This document shows positions 21,921 through 30,428 of a DNA stretch of 64,000 nt, one piece after another (position 1 is the first letter of the stretch; every line of letters starts with the position of its first letter). The position numbers and the translations under genes were made by a program. The stretch comes from Streptomyces sp. SKN60 (lineage in GTDB: Bacteria; Actinomycetota; Actinomycetes; Streptomycetales; Streptomycetaceae). The stretch is taken from NCBI RefSeq assembly GCF_026236535.1, contig NZ_JAHTMW010000007.1, positions 248,001 to 312,000 on the forward strand, written 5' to 3'. Below the pieces are notes generated by a model. That model searched no databases, was not told the DNA's origin, and was given only the letters and a program-made list of their open reading frames with translations.

Positions 21921-22658
21921 TCACACGGCGGCGCGCTGGTAGAAGGGGCGCACCTTGTCCAGCATCCAGTCGCCGACCGGGTCCTGGGCCACGTCGAGCA
22001 GGATGAGGTTGACCGGCCAGGCGACCTCGACCCGGCCGAGGGCCCGGCCGAGGGCGTCGAGCGGGGCGTTGCGGTCGGCGTCGGGGCCGGTGAGCTCGAC
22101 GCCGACGAAGAGCGCGGGCTCGGTGCCCTCGACGCTGGCGAGGACCCGGCGGGCGACCGCGACGACGCCGGTGGCCTCGAACTCGGCGGAGGCGGCGGCG
22201 AGGAAGTCGACCGGGTCGTCCTGCCAGTCCGGCTCGAAGAGCCGCACCCGGCCGCCGCTGGCGGGCCCGTCGAGGGCGGTGCGGCCGGTCCGGCAGAGCT
22301 CGGCGACGGCGGGCGGGGGCAACGGGACGCCGACGGTGCCGCCGGGGTTCACGGCGATGCCGAGCTGCGGGGGCAGACCGCGGGCGAAGTCGCGGGCGGG
22401 GGCGATGGTGTACGACATGTGCTCGCCGGCGATGGCGAGGAACTGCTGCTCGGAGCTGAACACGGGCACGTAGGCGGCGCCGTCGATCTCCATGGTGGGC
22501 AGGTCGAGGTCCCGGCTCTCCGGCCCGCCGCCGTTGGGCAGCGGCACCCAGACGGGGCTGCGCCCGAGCACCTCGACCAGGCGTCCGCCGGCGGAGGGGT
22601 TGCCGAGGGAGGCGGCCAGCACTTCCTCGAGCTCATTGCCCGGCCACGTCACGTCCAC
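21921..22658 (-). CDS. SseB family protein (second of a pair)
   Basis: The 245-residue protein has the same two-part SseB arrangement: LEEVLAASLGNPSAGGRLVEVLGRSPVWVPL, then MEIDGAAYVPVFSSEQQFLAI and LGIAVNPGGTVGVPLP in the N-terminal part. ALFVGVELTGPDADRNAPLDALGRAL and DWMLDKVRPFYQRA lie in the C-terminal part. GTG 22658 is chosen because the conserved WPGNELEEVL follows immediately and GGAAGGGGA lies upstream; a longer start at 22682 is possible. The two SseB proteins are diverged paralogues sharing the end motif (H/K)xRPFY. A role in amino-acid homeostasis is only inferred from the neighbourhood. Confidence 0.75.
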   Translation of the reverse strand: MDVTWPGNELEEVLAASLGNPSAGGRLVEVLGRSPVWVPLPNGGGPESRDLDLPTMEIDGAAYVPVFSSEQQFLAIAGEHMSYTIAPARDFARGLPPQLGIAVNPGGTVGVPLPPPAVAELCRTGRTALDGPASGGRVRLFEPDWQDDPVDFLAAASAEFEATGVVAVARRVLASVEGTEPALFVGVELTGPDADRNAPLDALGRALGRVEVAWPVNLILLDVAQDPVGDWMLDKVRPFYQRAAV

Positions 22659-22745
22659 GGTTCGTCGTCCCCTTCCCGGCACACGGTCGGTCAGAACCCT
22701 AATGGCGCTGTCGGCCTCGTGTGACCGAAAAGGGTGCGGAGTGCG

Positions 22746-23453
22746 TCACGGCAGATCGCGGAAGGCGATCTTCCGCAGGGCGTCGGCGGCGTCCCGGTCG
22801 AGCAGGGTGACCGAGGCGCAGCCCGGGGGCAGGGTGCCGGCCTCGGCGGTGCGGACCAGGCGGGCGACGGCGCGGCGGTGGCGGGCGAAGGCGTACAGGG
22901 AGACGCCGCGGCCGCGGTCGCGCTGGCCGGCCCGGGCGGTGGCCGGGTCGACGTCGAGCAGGATCAGGTGCATGGCGGCGCCGCGGCGGCGGGCGTCGCG
23001 GGCGAGCCAGCCGCGCACCCAGGACTGGGTGCCGCAGTCGTGGACGATCACCCCGGCGCCGGTGCGCAGGGCGCGGCGCAGCCCCGCGTAGTGGGCGAGG
23101 CGAGCGAGCGGGCGGTAGAGCGCGTACGGCAGGAAGCGGGGCAGCCGGGCCTCCCAGCGCTCCCGGGTGTCCTGGGAGTCGACGGCGCGGCCCTCGGCGG
23201 CCCGGGCCATCAGGGTGGACTTGCCGGCGCCGGGCAGCCCGGAGACGACCACGACGTCGCCGGCGGCGAAGGTGAGCGCGCGCGGGCTGCGGCCGGCCCG
23301 CTCGCGCAGGTCGCGCAGCAGCCGGGCGCGGCGCCGGCTGCGGGCCCGCTCGCGGGTGCGGGCGCGGGCGACCGCCCGCTGGGCGGGTATGCCGGTGTTC
23401 GTCACTCCGGTGTTCGTCGCCGCGGCCGGGAGGCCGGTGGGCCGGATCGTCAT
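22746..23453 (-). CDS. P-loop kinase-like ATPase
   Basis: The 235-residue protein has a Walker A GLPGAGKST (about residues 73-81) after a basic N-terminal helix rich in Arg (RARTRERARSRRRARLLRDL). A zeta-toxin/gluconokinase-like pattern follows: VDSQDTRERWEARLP, GAGVIVHDCGTQSWVRGWLA, LILLDVDPATARAGQRDRGRG, and a C-terminal SVTLLDRDAADALRKIAF. The layout suggests phosphorylation of a small molecule, but the substrate is unknown. Start ATG 23453 has GGGGGAG upstream. It is transcribed away from the riboswitch-controlled gcvT gene. Confidence 0.8.
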   Translation of the reverse strand: MTIRPTGLPAAATNTGVTNTGIPAQRAVARARTRERARSRRRARLLRDLRERAGRSPRALTFAAGDVVVVSGLPGAGKSTLMARAAEGRAVDSQDTRERWEARLPRFLPYALYRPLARLAHYAGLRRALRTGAGVIVHDCGTQSWVRGWLARDARRRGAAMHLILLDVDPATARAGQRDRGRGVSLYAFARHRRAVARLVRTAEAGTLPPGCASVTLLDRDAADALRKIAFRDLP

Positions 23454-23640
23454 CGCTTCTCCCCCTGTCGGGTCTCCCCGTGTCGGGTCTCCCGTGACGG
23501 GACTGCGGGACCCCTGCCCACAAAGTGTAAAGAGACGGTAATGCGGCACAAGCGATTTGCCGCGCGGATCGGCCGTGCAATGATGAGCGCGCCACGCGCT
23601 CGCACGAGCGCGCACAACCGCATACCGGCCGCTCGAATCC

Positions 23641-23862
23641 GCGCGGGAGAGTTCCGGGTCCAGCCGGCGCAGTCGCGCCGCGTGCCCGGGCGCCGAAGGA
23701 GCAAGTACCTCCCTTGAATCTCTCAGGCCCCGTACCGCGTGGATGAGGCAGATCTGAAAAGCGGGTCGCCCTGCCGCGTCCCCACCCAAGGTGCAAGCCG
23801 ATCTCTCGGTGACGAGATGCTCTCGGTGAACCTCTCAGGTTCCATGACAGATGGGGAGGATC
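23641..23862 (+). ncRNA. Tandem glycine riboswitch upstream of gcvT
   Basis: The first aptamer shows GGGAGAGTTCCGGG (23645), CGCCGAAGGAGCAAGT (23691-23706), TGAATCTCTCAGGCCCC (23715 onward) and GGCAGATCTG (23747 onward). The second shows CCCAAGGTGCAAGCC (about 23784), GAACCTCTCAGGTTCC (about 23828), then GACAGATGGGGAGG. These are the conserved core elements of the glycine riboswitch class, in two copies as in cooperative tandem forms. It lies about 55 bp before gcvT, so glycine very likely switches on the cleavage-system genes. The rest of the gap upstream (23454-23640) holds the divergent promoters. Confidence 0.95.
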
Positions 23863-23917
23863 GTCCTCACCGTCATGTATGTCGTGCCCCGCACGCCTGG
23901 GACCCGGGAGCCACCCC

Positions 23918-25042
23918 ATGAGCACTGCCCCCCGTCTGACCGCCCTCGATGCCCTGCATCGCTCGCTGGGCGCGACCATGACCGACTTCGCCGGCTGGGA
24001 CATGCCGCTGCGGTACGGCAGCGAGCGCGACGAGCACAACGCCGTCCGCACCCGGGCCGGCCTCTTCGACCTCTCCCACATGGGCGAGATCACCGTCACC
24101 GGCCCGCAGGCCGTGGAGCTCCTGGACTACGCCCTGGTCGGCAACATCTCGACCGTGGGCAACGGGCGCGCCCGCTACACGATGATCTGCCAGGAGGACG
24201 GCGGCATCCTCGACGACCTGATCGTCTACCGCCTCGGCGAGACGGAGTACATGGTCGTCGCCAACGCCTCCAACGCCCAGGTCGTGCTCGACGCCCTGGT
24301 GGCCCGCTCCGAGGGCTTCGACGCCGAGGTCCGCGACGACCGCGACGCGTACGCCCTGATCGCCGTCCAGGGCCCGGAGTCCCCCGGCATCCTGAAGTCG
24401 CTCACCGACGCCGACCTGGACGGTCTGAAGTACTACGCGGGCCTGCCCGGCACCGTCGCCGGCGTGGACGCGCTGATCGCCCGTACCGGCTACACCGGCG
24501 AGGACGGCTTCGAGCTGTTCCTGAAGCCGGCCGACGCCGAGGGCGTGTGGCGGGCGCTGACCGAGGCCGGCAAGGACGTCGGCCTGATCCCGTGCGGCCT
24601 GTCCTGCCGCGACACGCTGCGCCTGGAGGCGGGCATGCCGCTGTACGGGCACGAGCTGAACACCTCGCTCACCCCCTTCGACGCGGGCCTCGGCCGGGTC
24701 GTGAAGTTCGAGAAGACCACCAACGAGGGCCGCTTCGTCGGCCGCGAGGCGCTGGAGAAGGCCGCCGAGCGCGCCGAGTCCGCCCCGCCGCGCAAGCTGG
24801 TCGGCCTGATCGCCGAGGGCCGCCGCGTCCCGCGCGCCGGCATGTCGGTGGTCGCGAACGGCGAGGTCATCGGCGAGATCACCTCCGGCGCCCCGTCCCC
24901 CACCCTGGCCAAGCCGATCGCCATGGCGTACGTGGACGCGGCCTTCGCCGAGCCGGGCACCGAGGGCGTCGGCGTCGACATCCGCGGCACGCACGAGCCG
25001 TACACGGTCGTGGCGCTGCCGTTCTACAAGCGCCAGAAGTGA
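23918..25042 (+). CDS. gcvT: Glycine cleavage system aminomethyltransferase GcvT
   Basis: T-protein moves the methylene carbon from aminomethyl-lipoyl H-protein to tetrahydrofolate and releases ammonia. The 374-residue length is normal. The N-terminal folate-binding fold has FAGWDMPLRYGSERDEHNAVR, LFDLSHMGEI and NGRARYTMICQEDGGILDDLIVYR. The middle has ARTGYTGEDGFELF, and the C-terminal barrel has CRDTLRLEAGMPLYGHEL. The ATG at 23918 has GGGAG upstream; the in-frame ORF upstream lies within the riboswitch expression platform. It is followed by gcvH 159 bp downstream. No gcvP or lpd is in the window. Confidence 0.97.
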   Translation: MSTAPRLTALDALHRSLGATMTDFAGWDMPLRYGSERDEHNAVRTRAGLFDLSHMGEITVTGPQAVELLDYALVGNISTVGNGRARYTMICQEDGGILDDLIVYRLGETEYMVVANASNAQVVLDALVARSEGFDAEVRDDRDAYALIAVQGPESPGILKSLTDADLDGLKYYAGLPGTVAGVDALIARTGYTGEDGFELFLKPADAEGVWRALTEAGKDVGLIPCGLSCRDTLRLEAGMPLYGHELNTSLTPFDAGLGRVVKFEKTTNEGRFVGREALEKAAERAESAPPRKLVGLIAEGRRVPRAGMSVVANGEVIGEITSGAPSPTLAKPIAMAYVDAAFAEPGTEGVGVDIRGTHEPYTVVALPFYKRQK

Positions 25043-25046
25043 GGAT

Positions 25047-25060
25047 GGGGCGACAGCCCC
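25047..25060 (+). terminator. Small hairpin after gcvT
   Basis: GGGGC and GCCCC form a 5-bp stem with a GACA loop directly after the gcvT stop. It is too short to be a strong terminator and may only stabilise mRNA or act as a processing site. Confidence 0.35.
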
Positions 25061-25068
25061 GCCGGCGC

Positions 25069-25125
25069 CCGGCGTGACACCCGGCGTGACACCGGCACGA
25101 CGCCGGACGTGACGCCGGACGTGAC
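25069..25125 (+). repeat. Paired 12-bp direct repeats between gcvT and gcvH
   Basis: CCGGCGTGACAC occurs twice in tandem (25069-25080, 25081-25092) and GCCGGACGTGAC occurs twice in tandem (25102-25113, 25114-25125). The two dodecamers are themselves related. The array occupies the middle of the 159-bp gcvT-gcvH gap. Confidence 0.75.
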
Positions 25126-25201
25126 GCATTCGTCTCAGGACGCGTCTCACCCCGCAAGACCCCCGTACATCCGCACTCCCCGCATCCAGGAGAATCAGGT
25201 C

Positions 25202-25579
25202 ATGAGCAACCCGCAGAACCTTCGCTACAGCAAGGAGCACGAGTGGCTGTCGGACGCCGAGGGCGGCGTCGCGACGGTCGGCATCACCGAGCACGCGGCG
25301 AACGCGCTCGGCGACATCGTGTACGTCCAGCTCCCGGAGGTCGGTGACACCATCACCGCCGGCGAGTCCTGTGGCGAGCTGGAGTCGACCAAGTCCGTCA
25401 GCGACCTGTTCGCCCCGGTGACGGGCGAGGTCGTCGAGGCCAACCAGGACGTCGTCGACAACCCGGAGCTGGTGAACAACGACCCGTTCGAGGGTGGCTG
25501 GCTGTTCAAGGTGCGCATCACGGAGGAGCCGAAGGACCTGCTCTCCGCCGACGAGTACACCGCCTTCACCGCAGGCTGA
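25202..25579 (+). CDS. gcvH: Glycine cleavage system H protein
   Basis: H-protein carries the lipoyl arm that shuttles the aminomethyl group between the P, T and L proteins. The 125-residue protein starts [12 protein letters not shown], has [22 protein letters not shown], the lipoylation site [20 protein letters not shown] (the lysine in STK) and the usual end [12 protein letters not shown]. The ATG at 25202 has AGGAG upstream. The lipoyl lysine and its flanks are intact. Confidence 0.98.
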   Translation: MSNPQNLRYSKEHEWLSDAEGGVATVGITEHAANALGDIVYVQLPEVGDTITAGESCGELESTKSVSDLFAPVTGEVVEANQDVVDNPELVNNDPFEGGWLFKVRITEEPKDLLSADEYTAFTAG

Positions 25580-25603
25580 CCGAGACCCCCTAGGGATCGC
25601 TTC

Positions 25604-26863
25604 ATGTCGCTTCTGAACACCCCTCTCCACGAGCTGGACCCGGACGTCGCCGCCGCCGTCGACGCCGAGCTCCGCCGTCAGCAGTCCACCCTCGAGATGA
25701 TCGCCTCGGAGAACTTCGCTCCGGTCGCGGTCATGGAGGCCCAGGGCTCCGTCCTCACCAACAAGTACGCCGAGGGCTACCCGGGCCGCCGCTACTACGG
25801 CGGCTGCGAGCACGTCGACGTGGCCGAGCAGATCGCGATCGACCGGATCAAGGACCTGTTCGGCGCCGAGTACGCCAACGTGCAGCCGCACTCCGGTGCC
25901 TCCGCCAACCAGGCCGCGCTGTTCGCGATCGCCCAGCCCGGCGACACGATCCTCGGTCTCGACCTGGCGCACGGCGGCCACCTCACCCACGGCATGCGCC
26001 TGAACTTCTCGGGCAAGCAGTTCAACGTGGTCGCGTACCACGTGGACGAGAACGGCCTGGTCGACATGGCCGAGGTCGAGCGCCTCGCCAAGGAGCACCG
26101 CCCGAAGGTGATCATCGCCGGCTGGTCGGCGTACCCGCGTCAGCTCGACTTCGCCGAGTTCCGCCGGATCGCCGACGAGGTCGAGGCCTACCTGTGGGTC
26201 GACATGGCCCACTTCGCGGGCCTGGTCGCGGCCGGTCTGCACCCGAACCCGGTCGAGTACGCGGACGTGGTGACCTCCACCACGCACAAGACGCTCGGCG
26301 GCCCGCGCGGCGGCATCATCCTGGCGAAGAAGGAGTTCGCGAAGAAGCTGAACTCCTCGGTCTTCCCCGGCTTCCAGGGCGGCCCGCTGGAGCACGTGAT
26401 CGCGGCCAAGGCCGTCTCCTTCAAGGTCGCGGCCTCGGAGGAGTTCAAGGAGCGCCAGCAGCGCACCCTGGACGGCGCCCGGATCATCGCCGAGCGCCTG
26501 GTGCAGGACGACGTCAAGCAGCACGGCGTGTCCGTGCTGTCCGGCGGCACCGACGTGCACCTGCTCCTGGTCGACCTGCGGAACTCGGAGCTGGACGGCC
26601 AGCAGGCCGAGGACCGGCTGCACGAGGTGGGCATCACGGTCAACCGGAACGCCGTTCCGAACGACCCGCGCCCGCCGATGGTCACCTCCGGCCTGCGCAT
26701 CGGCACGCCGGCCCTCGCCACCCGCGGCTTCGACGCCGAGGACTTCCGCGAGGTCGCCGACGTGATCGCCGAGACGCTGAAGCCCGGCTTCGACGCCGAG
26801 GCGCTGAAGGCCCGGGTGACGGCGCTGGCCGACAAGCACCCGCTGTACCCCGGCCTGAAGTAA
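25604..26863 (+). CDS. glyA: Serine hydroxymethyltransferase
   Basis: GlyA interconverts serine and glycine with tetrahydrofolate. It is 419 residues, the normal length. The PLP lysine is in [52 protein letters not shown] is the hallmark N-terminal stretch (split here by position: about residues 29-65). [12 protein letters not shown] carries the PLP-binding Asp and His. The start ATG 25604 lies 24 bp after the gcvH stop with AGGGA upstream, so gcvH and glyA are likely co-transcribed. A strong hairpin follows the stop. Confidence 0.98.
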   Translation: MSLLNTPLHELDPDVAAAVDAELRRQQSTLEMIASENFAPVAVMEAQGSVLTNKYAEGYPGRRYYGGCEHVDVAEQIAIDRIKDLFGAEYANVQPHSGASANQAALFAIAQPGDTILGLDLAHGGHLTHGMRLNFSGKQFNVVAYHVDENGLVDMAEVERLAKEHRPKVIIAGWSAYPRQLDFAEFRRIADEVEAYLWVDMAHFAGLVAAGLHPNPVEYADVVTSTTHKTLGGPRGGIILAKKEFAKKLNSSVFPGFQGGPLEHVIAAKAVSFKVAASEEFKERQQRTLDGARIIAERLVQDDVKQHGVSVLSGGTDVHLLLVDLRNSELDGQQAEDRLHEVGITVNRNAVPNDPRPPMVTSGLRIGTPALATRGFDAEDFREVADVIAETLKPGFDAEALKARVTALADKHPLYPGLK

Positions 26864-26865
26864 TT

Positions 26866-26898
26866 TCGTACGATTTAGTTCCAGGTTTGTTCGTACGA
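26866..26898 (+). promoter_or_regulatory. Paired TCGTACGA palindromes upstream of sdaA
   Basis: The octamer palindrome TCGTACGA occurs at 26866-26873 and again at 26891-26898, 25 bp apart. The intervening bases (TTTAGTTCCAGGTTTG) are unusually A/T rich. It lies directly after the glyA stop and before the terminator-like stem. A paired operator is possible; no regulator is known to me. Confidence 0.4.
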
Positions 26899-26905
26899 CA
26901 GCTCC

Positions 26906-26943
26906 GGGGCACCGCGCACACTGGACAGTGAGCGCGGTGCCCC
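26906..26943 (+). terminator. Terminator after glyA
   Basis: The perfect 12-bp stem GGGGCACCGCGC (26906-26917) with GCGCGGTGCCCC (26932-26943) has an inner CACT/AGTG stem in its loop. It separates glyA from sdaA. Confidence 0.8.
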
Positions 26944-27047
26944 ACCGCTTTACCGCCCTCCCCGCCCTCCCCGCCCTCCCCGCTCTTCCGGCTCGTTCTG
27001 CACCACCCCGGCAGACAACGGCGTCTAGCCCCCACAAGGAGTCCCCC

Positions 27048-28418
27048 GTGGCCATCTCGGTCTTCGACCTGTTCTCGATCGGCATCGGCCCGTCGAGCTC
27101 CCACACGGTGGGCCCGATGCGCGCGGCCCGCATGTTCGCCCGCCGGCTGAAGAACGAGGGCCTGCTCGCCCACACCGCGTCGATACGGGCGGAGCTGTAC
27201 GGCTCGCTGGGCGCGACCGGCCACGGCCACGGCACCCCGAAGGCGGTGCTGCTCGGCCTGGAGGGCAACTCGCCGCGCACGGTCGACGTGGAGAACGCCG
27301 ACGACGAGTTCGAGCGGATCAAGGCGAGCGGGAAGATCAATCTGCTCGGCGCGCACGAGATCCCGTTCTCCTTCGACGACGACCTGGTCCTGCACCGCCG
27401 CAAGGCGCTGCCGTACCACGCCAACGGCATGACGGTCTTCGCGTACGACGCCGAGGGCACGCTCATCCTGGAGAAGACGTACTACTCGGTCGGCGGCGGC
27501 TTCGTCGTGGACGAGGACGCGGTAGCCGGCGAGAACCCGATCATCCCGGACGACACCGTCCTGAAGTACCCCTTCCGCACCGGCGACGAGCTGCTCCGCC
27601 TCACCAAGGAGACCGGCCTGTCGATCTCCTCGCTGATGCTGGAGAACGAGAAGGCCTGGCGCACCGAGGACGAGATCCGCGCCGGCCTCCTGGAGATCTG
27701 GCGGGTCATGCAGGCCTGCGTCTCGCGCGGCATGTCCCGCGAGGGCATCCTGCCGGGCGGCCTGAAGGTCCGCCGCCGCGCCTCCACCCTGGCCCGCAAG
27801 CTGCGCTCCGAGGGCGACCCGACCACCCACGCGATGGAGTGGATCACTCTCTACGCGATGGCCGTGAACGAGGAGAACGCGGCGGGCGGCCGCGTGGTCA
27901 CCGCCCCGACGAACGGCGCGGCCGGCATCATCCCCGCCGTCCTGCACTACTACATGAACTTCGTGCCCGGCGCGGACGAGGACGGCGTGGTCCGCTTCCT
28001 CCTCGCCGCCGGCGCCATCGGCATGCTCTTCAAGGAGAACGCCTCCATCTCCGGCGCCGAGGTCGGCTGCCAGGGCGAGGTCGGCTCCGCCTGCTCCATG
28101 GCCGCCGGCGCCCTCGCCGAGGTCCTCGGCGGCTCCCCCGAGCAGGTCGAGAACGCCGCCGAGATCGGCATGGAGCACAACCTGGGCCTGACCTGCGACC
28201 CGGTCGGCGGCCTCGTCCAGATCCCGTGCATCGAGCGCAACGGCATGGCCTCGGTCAAGGCCGTCACGGCGGCGAAGATGTCGATGCGGGGCGACGGCAG
28301 CCACCTGGTCTCCCTCGACAAGGTCATCAAGACCATGAAGGAGACCGGCGCGGACATGTCCGTCAAGTACAAGGAGACCGCGCGGGGCGGGCTCGCGGTG
28401 AACATCATCGAGTGCTGA
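27048..28418 (+). CDS. sdaA: L-serine ammonia-lyase (single-chain, iron-sulfur)
   Basis: The enzyme deaminates L-serine to pyruvate. The 456-residue protein joins the beta part ([24 protein letters not shown] at the start) to the alpha part. The [4Fe-4S] cysteines are in [13 protein letters not shown] and [21 protein letters not shown] 27048 is chosen because AAGGAG precedes it and family proteins begin at SVFDLF; the long upstream reading crosses a terminator. With gcvT, gcvH and glyA it completes a route from glycine to pyruvate plus one-carbon units. Confidence 0.97.
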   Translation: MAISVFDLFSIGIGPSSSHTVGPMRAARMFARRLKNEGLLAHTASIRAELYGSLGATGHGHGTPKAVLLGLEGNSPRTVDVENADDEFERIKASGKINLLGAHEIPFSFDDDLVLHRRKALPYHANGMTVFAYDAEGTLILEKTYYSVGGGFVVDEDAVAGENPIIPDDTVLKYPFRTGDELLRLTKETGLSISSLMLENEKAWRTEDEIRAGLLEIWRVMQACVSRGMSREGILPGGLKVRRRASTLARKLRSEGDPTTHAMEWITLYAMAVNEENAAGGRVVTAPTNGAAGIIPAVLHYYMNFVPGADEDGVVRFLLAAGAIGMLFKENASISGAEVGCQGEVGSACSMAAGALAEVLGGSPEQVENAAEIGMEHNLGLTCDPVGGLVQIPCIERNGMASVKAVTAAKMSMRGDGSHLVSLDKVIKTMKETGADMSVKYKETARGGLAVNIIEC

Positions 28419-28439
28419 GGCCGCTGCCGCCCCGACCCG

Positions 28440-29348
28440 TCAGGGCAGCAGCCAGTGCGGGTCCGGGACGACGGTGAGCAGGGCCGAGACGAGGACCACG
28501 AGGCCGAGCACGCCCAGTTCGACCCGGGCCGGGGGGCGGGCGTCGGCGCCGTGCAGCATCCGGCGGCGGGCGGTGAGGGCGAGCAGGGCGGTGAGCCCGA
28601 AGAGCGCGAGCTTGACCAGCAGGACCCGGCCGTACGCGGTGGAGAGCACGCCGTCGAGCGGGAGCCGGCGCAGGGTGGAGAAGGTGCCGGTGACGCAGAG
28701 GGCGGCGAAGGCGCAGGCCGCCATCCGCGCGTACCGCATCAGCACGTCCTGGCCGCCGCCGCGCAGCCGCATGGTGCGCAGCACGTACAGGAGGCTGCCG
28801 CACCACAGGGAGGCGGCGGTCAGGTGGACGACGGTGAGGCTGACGCCGATCGCCGGGGTGTACGCCTCGGGGTGGGCGCGCATGGCCTCGGCGCCGACGG
28901 CGACGGCGAGCGGCCCGAGGGCGAGGGCGGGGCGGCGGGTGGCGGCGCACAGCGCGGCGAGCGCGAGCGCGTTGGTGGTGACGAGGAGGAGCCGGCCCTC
29001 GCGGAGCCCGTAGACGGTGCCGAGGCTGAGGCCGCTGAGCCGGCCGAGGAGGACGAGCATGCCCGCGGAGGCGGCGGCGCCGGTGGCGGCGGCCGGGACG
29101 GACCAGCGGCGGGGCAGCGGGCCCTCGCCGGCCAGCCGGACCCCGGCGAGCTCGCCGATCTGGACGGCGAGCGCGGTGAGGACCAGGAGCCGCAGCAGCG
29201 TGATGGTGCCGGCGGCGGGGATCTCCAGCTCGCCGGTGCCCGTCTGGGCGAGCGAGACGCCGAGGAGGGCGACGGTGAGGACGCCGATGAGGGCGAGAAC
29301 GGCTGCCGTCAGACGGATCGGGGTGCCGAGGGGTCCGGGGAGGCTCAC
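28440..29348 (-). CDS. CopD-domain membrane protein
   Basis: The 302-residue integral membrane protein has about eight hydrophobic helices. Its CopD-type core is TVVHLTAASLWCGSLLYVLRTM, with the conserved His and Trp of the copper resistance D family. FSTLRRLPLDGVLSTAYGRVLLVKLALFGL follows; the latter matches the family segment TxYGxxLLxKL. CopD proteins are linked to copper uptake into or through the membrane. No CopC domain is fused and no copper chaperone is nearby, so the role here is uncertain. The start is a GTG at 29348 with a weak ribosome site. It converges with sdaA. Confidence 0.8.
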   Translation of the reverse strand: MSLPGPLGTPIRLTAAVLALIGVLTVALLGVSLAQTGTGELEIPAAGTITLLRLLVLTALAVQIGELAGVRLAGEGPLPRRWSVPAAATGAAASAGMLVLLGRLSGLSLGTVYGLREGRLLLVTTNALALAALCAATRRPALALGPLAVAVGAEAMRAHPEAYTPAIGVSLTVVHLTAASLWCGSLLYVLRTMRLRGGGQDVLMRYARMAACAFAALCVTGTFSTLRRLPLDGVLSTAYGRVLLVKLALFGLTALLALTARRRMLHGADARPPARVELGVLGLVVLVSALLTVVPDPHWLLP

Positions 29349-29440
29349 CGAATGATCGTCACCGGGGGCCGGACGGGCGGCAACTCGCGTACGTACGCAT
29401 GGTCGTACGGAGCCGCCCGCCCGCGCCCCGGGACGGGTCA

Positions 29441-29484
29441 GGCCTTGGCTCAGGCCTTGGCTCAGGCCTTGGCTCAGGCCTTGC
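29441..29484 (-). repeat. 12-bp tandem repeat spanning the stop codon of the EF-hand gene
   Basis: On the plus strand the unit GGCCTTGGCTCA repeats at 29441, 29453 and 29465, with a partial fourth unit (29477-29484). On the coding strand each unit reads GCC AAG GCC TGA in the gene's frame, so the last codons and stop are repeated in phase beyond the true stop at 29474-29476. Confidence 0.8.
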
Positions 29485-29689
29485 CGAGGTGGGCCCAGAA
29501 CTCCTCGAAGGAGAGCTTGCCGTCGCCGTTGTCGTCGCGCTGCTTGATGAGCGCCTCGGCGACCGTCTCGGTCGTGTAGAAGTCGCCCATCTCGGCCATG
29601 ACGTGCTTGTACTCGGCGGCCGTGATGAAGCCGTCCCCGTCCACGTCGAACTTGTTGAATGCCGTACGTGCCGACTCGATGTCCGCCAC
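29474..29689 (-). CDS. Small two-EF-hand calcium-binding protein
   Basis: The 71-residue protein is almost entirely two EF-hands. Loop 1 is DVDGDGFITAAE (residues about 15-26) and loop 2 is DDNGDGKLSFEE (about 52-63). Both have Asp/Asn at positions 1, 3 and 5, Gly at 6 and Glu at 12, so both should bind calcium. It matches the small calmodulin-like proteins (Cab type) described from Streptomyces, which are cytosolic calcium sensors or buffers. The GTG at 29689 is preceded by GGCGGAAG. The stop codon lies in a 12-bp tandem repeat. Confidence 0.9.
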   Translation of the reverse strand: MADIESARTAFNKFDVDGDGFITAAEYKHVMAEMGDFYTTETVAEALIKQRDDNGDGKLSFEEFWAHLGKA

Positions 29690-29762
29690 TGCTTCCGCCC
29701 CTTCATGGTGCTTGGTGTCGGGGGCCAGATTAGCGGGCGCACCGGTGGCCGATGATGGGGGC

Positions 29763-30410
29763 ATGAACAGCGATGCGGCGGAGATGGCGGAGATACTGGC
29801 GGCGGCGGCCCGCGGGGAGTTCCCGCCGCCGGACGGTTCGACGACGGTGCTGCCGCAGCCGAGCGGCCGGGACGCGGGGGTGCTGTCCTTCACGGCGCAC
29901 TCCGTGGTCTTCCTCGACGAGGACCCGGACTGGATCCGGGCGGAGCTTGCCCGGGCCTCGACGGACCCGCTGGTGGCGAGCATGACCCCGCGCTTCCTGA
30001 CGGCGCTGACGGCCCGCACCGGCCGTTCGATGAACACGATCGACCTGATGACGGTCGCGGACGCGCTGCCCGGCCCGCCGGAGCTCGCGCTCCGGGAGAT
30101 CCACGACCAGGACCATCCGCGGGTGGCCCGGGCGCTGAAGTACCGCGACGAGGTACGGGTGTGGGTCACCGACGGCGGTCTGGTGACCCTGGGCCGGGGC
30201 GTGGCCGGCCGGATGGAGGTGGCGATCGAGGTCGACGAGGACGCCCGCCACCGCGGCCTGGGCCGCGCCCTGGCCACGGCCGCCCGCCATCTCACCCCGG
30301 ACCCGGTGGTGTGGTCCCAGCAGTCCCCCGGCAACGCCCGCAGCGTCCGCGTCTTCCAGGCGGCGGGCTACCGCCCGGTGGGCTCGGAGGCCCTGCTGAC
30401 GGCCGCCTGA
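29763..30410 (+). CDS. GNAT family N-acetyltransferase
   Basis: The 215-residue protein has an N-terminal region of its own and a C-terminal GNAT fold. The acetyl-CoA loop is DARHRGLGRALATAARHL (the Q/RxxGxG/A pattern as RHRGLG). NARSVRVFQAAGYRPVGSEALL is the typical final strand and helix. The substrate is unknown. The ATG at 29763 has GATGGGGG just upstream; the longer in-frame reading overlaps the divergent EF-hand gene. It converges with the beta-propeller lipoprotein gene. Confidence 0.85.
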   Translation: MNSDAAEMAEILAAAARGEFPPPDGSTTVLPQPSGRDAGVLSFTAHSVVFLDEDPDWIRAELARASTDPLVASMTPRFLTALTARTGRSMNTIDLMTVADALPGPPELALREIHDQDHPRVARALKYRDEVRVWVTDGGLVTLGRGVAGRMEVAIEVDEDARHRGLGRALATAARHLTPDPVVWSQQSPGNARSVRVFQAAGYRPVGSEALLTAA

Positions 30411-30428
30411 CCGCGTCCTGAGCGGGTC

